Source of the DNA: Acidimicrobiaceae bacterium
GTDB lineage: Bacteria > Actinomycetota > Acidimicrobiia > Acidimicrobiales > Palsa-688
NCBI GenBank assembly: GCA_003156795.1
Contig: PMHU01000064.1
Span: forward strand, 1 to 8,103
Length of the DNA stretch: 8,103 bases
Direction of reading: 5' to 3'
Shown: one piece after another, positions 5,661-8,103 of the stretch
Layout: each line of letters begins with the position of its first letter
Numbering within the stretch: position 1 is the first letter of the stretch
The notes under the pieces: model-generated
Seen by the model: only the letters and a program-made list of their open reading frames with translations
Told to the model about the DNA's origin: nothing
Database searches by the model: none
Position numbers and translations under genes: made by a program

Positions 5661-6794
5661 ATGCGACTGGCGTTGGACATCGTGGCTCTGGTGGCCGGCA
5701 CGGCCCTGGTGGTGGCCACCGTGCTGTCAGCCGTGCGATCGACGGTTCTTCCCCGGGCGGCGCAAAGCCGGATTGCGGGGACTGCGGTCAGAGCAGCCCG
5801 CACGTTCTTCCGCCTGCGAGCCAAGCGTTCGACGACGTACGAAGAACGAGACCGGATCATGGCGATGCTCGGGCCGGTCGCGCTCCTGTCGATGCTGGGG
5901 TTCTGGCTGCTGCTGCTCATTGCCGGCTACACGCTGATATTTCTGGCCGTGACCCACGGATCGCTGGCAGCCGCGATCAAGCTGTCCGGGTCGTCCATCT
6001 TCACCCTGGGCACCGCCGCCGACAGCCGGCTCGGTCCCTCCGCCCTGACCTACTCGGAAGCAGCTCTCGGCCTGCTGATCGTCGCCCTCCTCATCACCTA
6101 TTTCCCGAGCATTTACAACGCATTCACGCGTCGAGAGACGGGCGTGTCGCTGCTGCAGGTACGCGCCGGGAGCCCCCCGCAGGCCACGACCATGCTCATC
6201 CGCTATCACCGCATCGAAGAACCGAGCTACCGCTTGGGCGAGCTGTGGCGGCAGTGGGAAGGATGGTTCACCGACATCGAGGAATCGCATACCACGTTCC
6301 CGATCCTCGTCTACTTCCGGTCGCCGCAGTCGGACCGCTCCTGGGTGACCGCGGCGGGCACCCTGCTCGACGGGGCCAGCTTCTGGGCTTCCTGCGTGGA
6401 GCACCCGCAAGACCCCGACGTACAACTTTGCATTCGATCCGGCTTCCTCGCCCTTCGACGAATCGCCGACTCGTTCAAGGTTCCCTACGACCCCGATCCT
6501 CCCGCCGACGGTGCGATCACGATTTCGCGTCAGGAATGGGACGCGGCCATGGCTGAGATGGAAGCGGCCGGCATGCCTCTCAAGGCCGACCGCGAGAAGG
6601 CCTGGACCGCTTGGAAGGGCTGGCGGGTCAACTACGACGCAGTCCTGCTGCTGCTGGCGCGCCTGGTGGAAGCGCCGCCCGCGCCCTGGGTGTCGGACCG
6701 CAGCCCTATTGCCGCCCTCCAGGGCCAGGCGCGGGGCCGCGCCGCCCGAACAGCCAGTAGGCCAGGGCGACGACGGCGAAGATCGCCGCAATGA
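5661..6794 (+). CDS. Ion-channel-like membrane protein with conserved cytoplasmic domain
   Basis: A 377-residue protein with hydrophobic segments at ~4-25, 68-97 and 131-152. Between the last two lies a re-entrant-looking loop, LSGSSIFTLGTA (108-119), resembling the pore helix and filter of two-TM potassium channels (Ion_trans_2 type) but with TLGTA in place of TVGYG. The pattern TM, pore loop, TM preceded by an extra helix supports a channel or channel-derived sensor. Residues 155-348 form a soluble, presumably cytoplasmic domain with short conserved-looking motifs (RAGSPPQA, EESHTTFPILVYFRSPQ, DRSWVTAAGTLLDGAS, PPAPWVSDRS); I recall similar uncharacterised actinobacterial proteins but cannot name the domain. 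ATG 5661 lies 15 bp after the helicase stop without a clear ribosome site, which suggests coupling in an operon. The final 29 residues (349-377) are Arg-rich, use A/T-ending codons unlike the rest, and lie antisense to the small membrane gene, so they may be a read-through extension. Ion selectivity is unproven. Confidence 0.8.
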   Translation: MRLALDIVALVAGTALVVATVLSAVRSTVLPRAAQSRIAGTAVRAARTFFRLRAKRSTTYEERDRIMAMLGPVALLSMLGFWLLLLIAGYTLIFLAVTHGSLAAAIKLSGSSIFTLGTAADSRLGPSALTYSEAALGLLIVALLITYFPSIYNAFTRRETGVSLLQVRAGSPPQATTMLIRYHRIEEPSYRLGELWRQWEGWFTDIEESHTTFPILVYFRSPQSDRSWVTAAGTLLDGASFWASCVEHPQDPDVQLCIRSGFLALRRIADSFKVPYDPDPPADGAITISRQEWDAAMAEMEAAGMPLKADREKAWTAWKGWRVNYDAVLLLLARLVEAPPAPWVSDRSPIAALQGQARGRAARTASRPGRRRRRSPQ

Positions 6795-6933
6795 GGACGA
6801 TTCCGTAGAGGTCGGCCGGATCGGAATGAGTACCGGGGATGTTGGCGGTGGCGTTCGGCCCCCCGTAGATGGTGATGACCGCTCCGCCCGGAACCGTGGT
6901 CGGGGTGGTGGCGGCTTGGAGGGTGAAAGTCAC
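6706..6933 (-). CDS. Small single-span membrane protein, function unknown
   Basis: A 75-residue product starting at GTG 6933. Residues 1-41 are polar, rich in Thr, Pro, Gly and Ala. Residues 42-62 form one strongly hydrophobic helix (LYGIVLIAAIFAVVALAYWLF), followed by GRRGPAPGPGGRQ. The Arg pair right after the helix predicts an outside N-terminus and a short inside tail. Reality is supported by nearly uniform G/C-ending codons, a clean membrane profile and a promoter-like sequence (TTGGAG-17-TAAAGC) ending 6 nt before the GTG, which suggests a leaderless message. Its 3' end overlaps the channel-like gene by 89 bp tail-to-tail, and it diverges from murA. I do not recognise the family. The location next to a membrane channel-like protein invites the idea of an accessory subunit, but nothing in the sequence shows it. 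Confidence 0.65.
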   Translation of the reverse strand: MTFTLQAATTPTTVPGGAVITIYGGPNATANIPGTHSDPADLYGIVLIAAIFAVVALAYWLFGRRGPAPGPGGRQ

Positions 6934-6939
6934 GGTCCA

Positions 6940-6968
6940 GCTTTACCAGACCCCCGCTTCGGCTCCAA
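6940..6968 (-). promoter_or_regulatory. Promoter of the small membrane protein gene
   Basis: On the minus strand TTGGAG (6963-6968) and TAAAGC (6940-6945) are separated by an ideal 17 bp, and the -10 is preceded by TGG. Six bases then lead to GTG 6933, consistent with leaderless transcription. It occupies the left half of the 88-bp gap shared with murA. The -10 lacks the terminal T of the consensus, so the call is moderate. Confidence 0.4.
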
Positions 6969-7008
6969 AGCCGGCCGCCAACACGAAAGGGCGGCGGTCG
7001 GCAACGGT

Positions 7009-7022
7009 TAGCCTTCAATTCG
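7009..7022 (+). promoter_or_regulatory. Leaderless-type -10 box (TAGCCT) for murA
   Basis: TAGCCT at 7009-7014 is followed by exactly 7 nt and GTG 7022, the geometry found at 1569 and at xseA. It fixes the murA start at this GTG, which has no Shine-Dalgarno sequence. No clear -35 hexamer is visible 16-18 nt upstream. Confidence 0.5.
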
Positions 7023-8103
7023 TGTCGGACACCTGGCTGATCGAACCGTCCGGGCCTCTTCGCGGGGAGGTAGAGGTTCGGGGGTCCAAGAACGCCGTCA
7101 CCAAGCACATGGTCGCCGCCATCCTCGGGCAGGGACCGAGCACCATAACCAACGTTCCCGACGTCGGTGACGTCGAGATCACCTCGAGCATCCTCAAGTC
7201 GATAGGCGCGGGCGTCGAGAGGTCCGGCGACGCCATCACCATCACCCCGCCGACAGACGTCGACCCGACCGTTCCACTTTCTTTTAGCGGGCTCAACCGA
7301 ATCCCGGTGTTGCTGCTCGGACCGCTCCTGCACCTGGCCGGAGAGGCGTTCGTGCCTCGAGTGGGCGGCGATCAACTCGGAGGCCGCCCGGTCGACTTTC
7401 ACGTCCAGACGCTGCGTGCATTGGGCGCCGAAGTCGAAGTGACTCCTGATGGCATATCGGCGCGTTGCAAACGGCTTCAAGGTGCGATAATCGAGCTTCC
7501 CTACCCGAGCGTCGGGGCTACCGAGTCGGCGCTGTTGTCGGCCGCCCTCGCCGAGGGGAAGTCCGTGATCCGGGGGGCCGCCACCGAGCCCGAAGTCCTC
7601 GAGCTGGCCTTGTTCTTGCAGCGCATGGGAGCGCGCGTCGAGCTCAGCCCCGACCGCCGCATCGTCATCGAAGGCGTACCGAGGTTGCGGGGCGCCCGAA
7701 CCCGGCTCCACGGAGACCGCAACGAAGCGTTCAGCTACCTGGTCGCGGGACTCCTCACCGGCGGCCAGGTCCGGGTGGTCGGCTGCGAGCAGGATCGCCT
7801 GGTAACGGCCATCACCACCCTTATGAGGATGGGGGCGTCGGTCGAGGTCGACGACCACGGCATGACGGCGTCCGCTCCGAACGGCCTACGCGCCGCCGCG
7901 GTCCAGACCGACGTCCACCCGGGGTTCATGACTGACTGGCAGACCCCCTTGATGGTCCTGTTCACCCAGGCCGAAGGAATGTCGGTCCTGCACGAAACTG
8001 TCTACGAGGACCGCTTCGTCTATGTGCCGGCCCTTCAGAAGATGGGCGGGGAGATCGAGCTGTTCTCGACCTGTCTGGGCGGGCCGGCGTGCCGGTTCCA
8101 CGA
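7022..8103 (+). CDS. murA: UDP-N-acetylglucosamine 1-carboxyvinyltransferase (3' end outside window)
   Basis: MurA transfers enolpyruvate from PEP to UDP-GlcNAc, the first committed step of peptidoglycan synthesis, in the cytoplasm. The frame is open from GTG 7022 to the window edge (360 full codons of an expected ~420-440). Conserved features are LRGEVEVRGSKNA (13-25, Lys23 equals E. coli Lys22), Arg93 in GLNRIPVLLLGPL (90-102), GGDQLGGRPVDFH (115-127) with Arg122, PSVGATES (162-169), GDR (231-233), and HPGFMTDWQ (299-307), whose Asp305 is the proposed general base. The PEP-loop residue that is Cys115 in E. coli is Asp117 here (codon 7370-7372), as in mycobacterial MurA; this change is known to give fosfomycin resistance. 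The start is set by the N-terminal fit and the 7-nt spacing from TAGCCT. The C-terminal ~60-80 residues are missing. A role as a second MurA paralogue or related enolpyruvyl transferase cannot be excluded. Confidence 0.93.
   Translation, partial: MSDTWLIEPSGPLRGEVEVRGSKNAVTKHMVAAILGQGPSTITNVPDVGDVEITSSILKSIGAGVERSGDAITITPPTDVDPTVPLSFSGLNRIPVLLLGPLLHLAGEAFVPRVGGDQLGGRPVDFHVQTLRALGAEVEVTPDGISARCKRLQGAIIELPYPSVGATESALLSAALAEGKSVIRGAATEPEVLELALFLQRMGARVELSPDRRIVIEGVPRLRGARTRLHGDRNEAFSYLVAGLLTGGQVRVVGCEQDRLVTAITTLMRMGASVEVDDHGMTASAPNGLRAAAVQTDVHPGFMTDWQTPLMVLFTQAEGMSVLHETVYEDRFVYVPALQKMGGEIELFSTCLGGPACRFH

Noticed and set aside
5510..6556. 348-codon plus-strand frame overlapping the helicase end and the channel-like gene
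   Set aside because: It is out of frame with a membrane protein that has clear hydrophobic segments and conserved motifs; its own translation is Arg/Pro/His-rich and featureless.
6632..7858. 408-codon minus-strand frame crossing the small membrane gene, its promoter and murA
   Set aside because: It runs antisense to well-conserved MurA and out of frame with the membrane gene, and the product shows no coherent motif or domain.

Overview
The window is GC-rich, densely packed chromosomal DNA that reads as a member of the Actinomycetota, probably Acidimicrobiia or a relative. The grounds are the strong third-position G/C bias, several genes with actinobacterial-type leaderless starts (a TANNNT -10 box about 7 nt before the start codon), and a MurA with the actinobacterial-type Asp in the active site. 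The lineage is an inference from these traits, not a match I could run. I see no mobile element, CRISPR array, tRNA or rRNA.

Layout, left to right. (1) The 3' part of an M1-family metallo-aminopeptidase (+), cut by the left edge after its zinc site would have been encoded. (2) A 115-bp gap with a leaderless-type promoter, then a cytoplasmic calcineurin-like metallophosphoesterase (+) with a beta-rich, fibronectin-III-like N-terminal region. (3) On the minus strand, converging on it, the exonuclease VII pair xseA-xseB with a 4-base TTGA stop/start overlap. (4) A 73-bp divergent promoter region, then a DEAD-box RNA helicase (+) starting at TTG. It is followed after 15 bp by a three-segment membrane protein with a K+-channel-like pore loop (+). 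(5) A 75-residue single-span membrane protein on the minus strand, whose 3' end overlaps the channel-like gene tail-to-tail by 89 bp. (6) A divergent promoter region and a leaderless murA (+), cut by the right edge.

The only clear functional unit is XseA-XseB, two subunits of one nuclease. The helicase and channel-like gene are probably co-transcribed, but nothing in the sequence links their functions. MurA makes the first committed peptidoglycan precursor, and its Cys-to-Asp change predicts intrinsic fosfomycin resistance.

I do not see a defence island or a new multi-gene system. The points most worth a second look are: the uniform -10/start spacing; the channel-like protein with a non-canonical filter and an apparently read-through C-terminal tail opposite the small membrane gene; the small membrane gene itself; and the leaderless GTG ahead of the phosphoesterase, which opens a 12-codon frame ending in a GTGA overlap.
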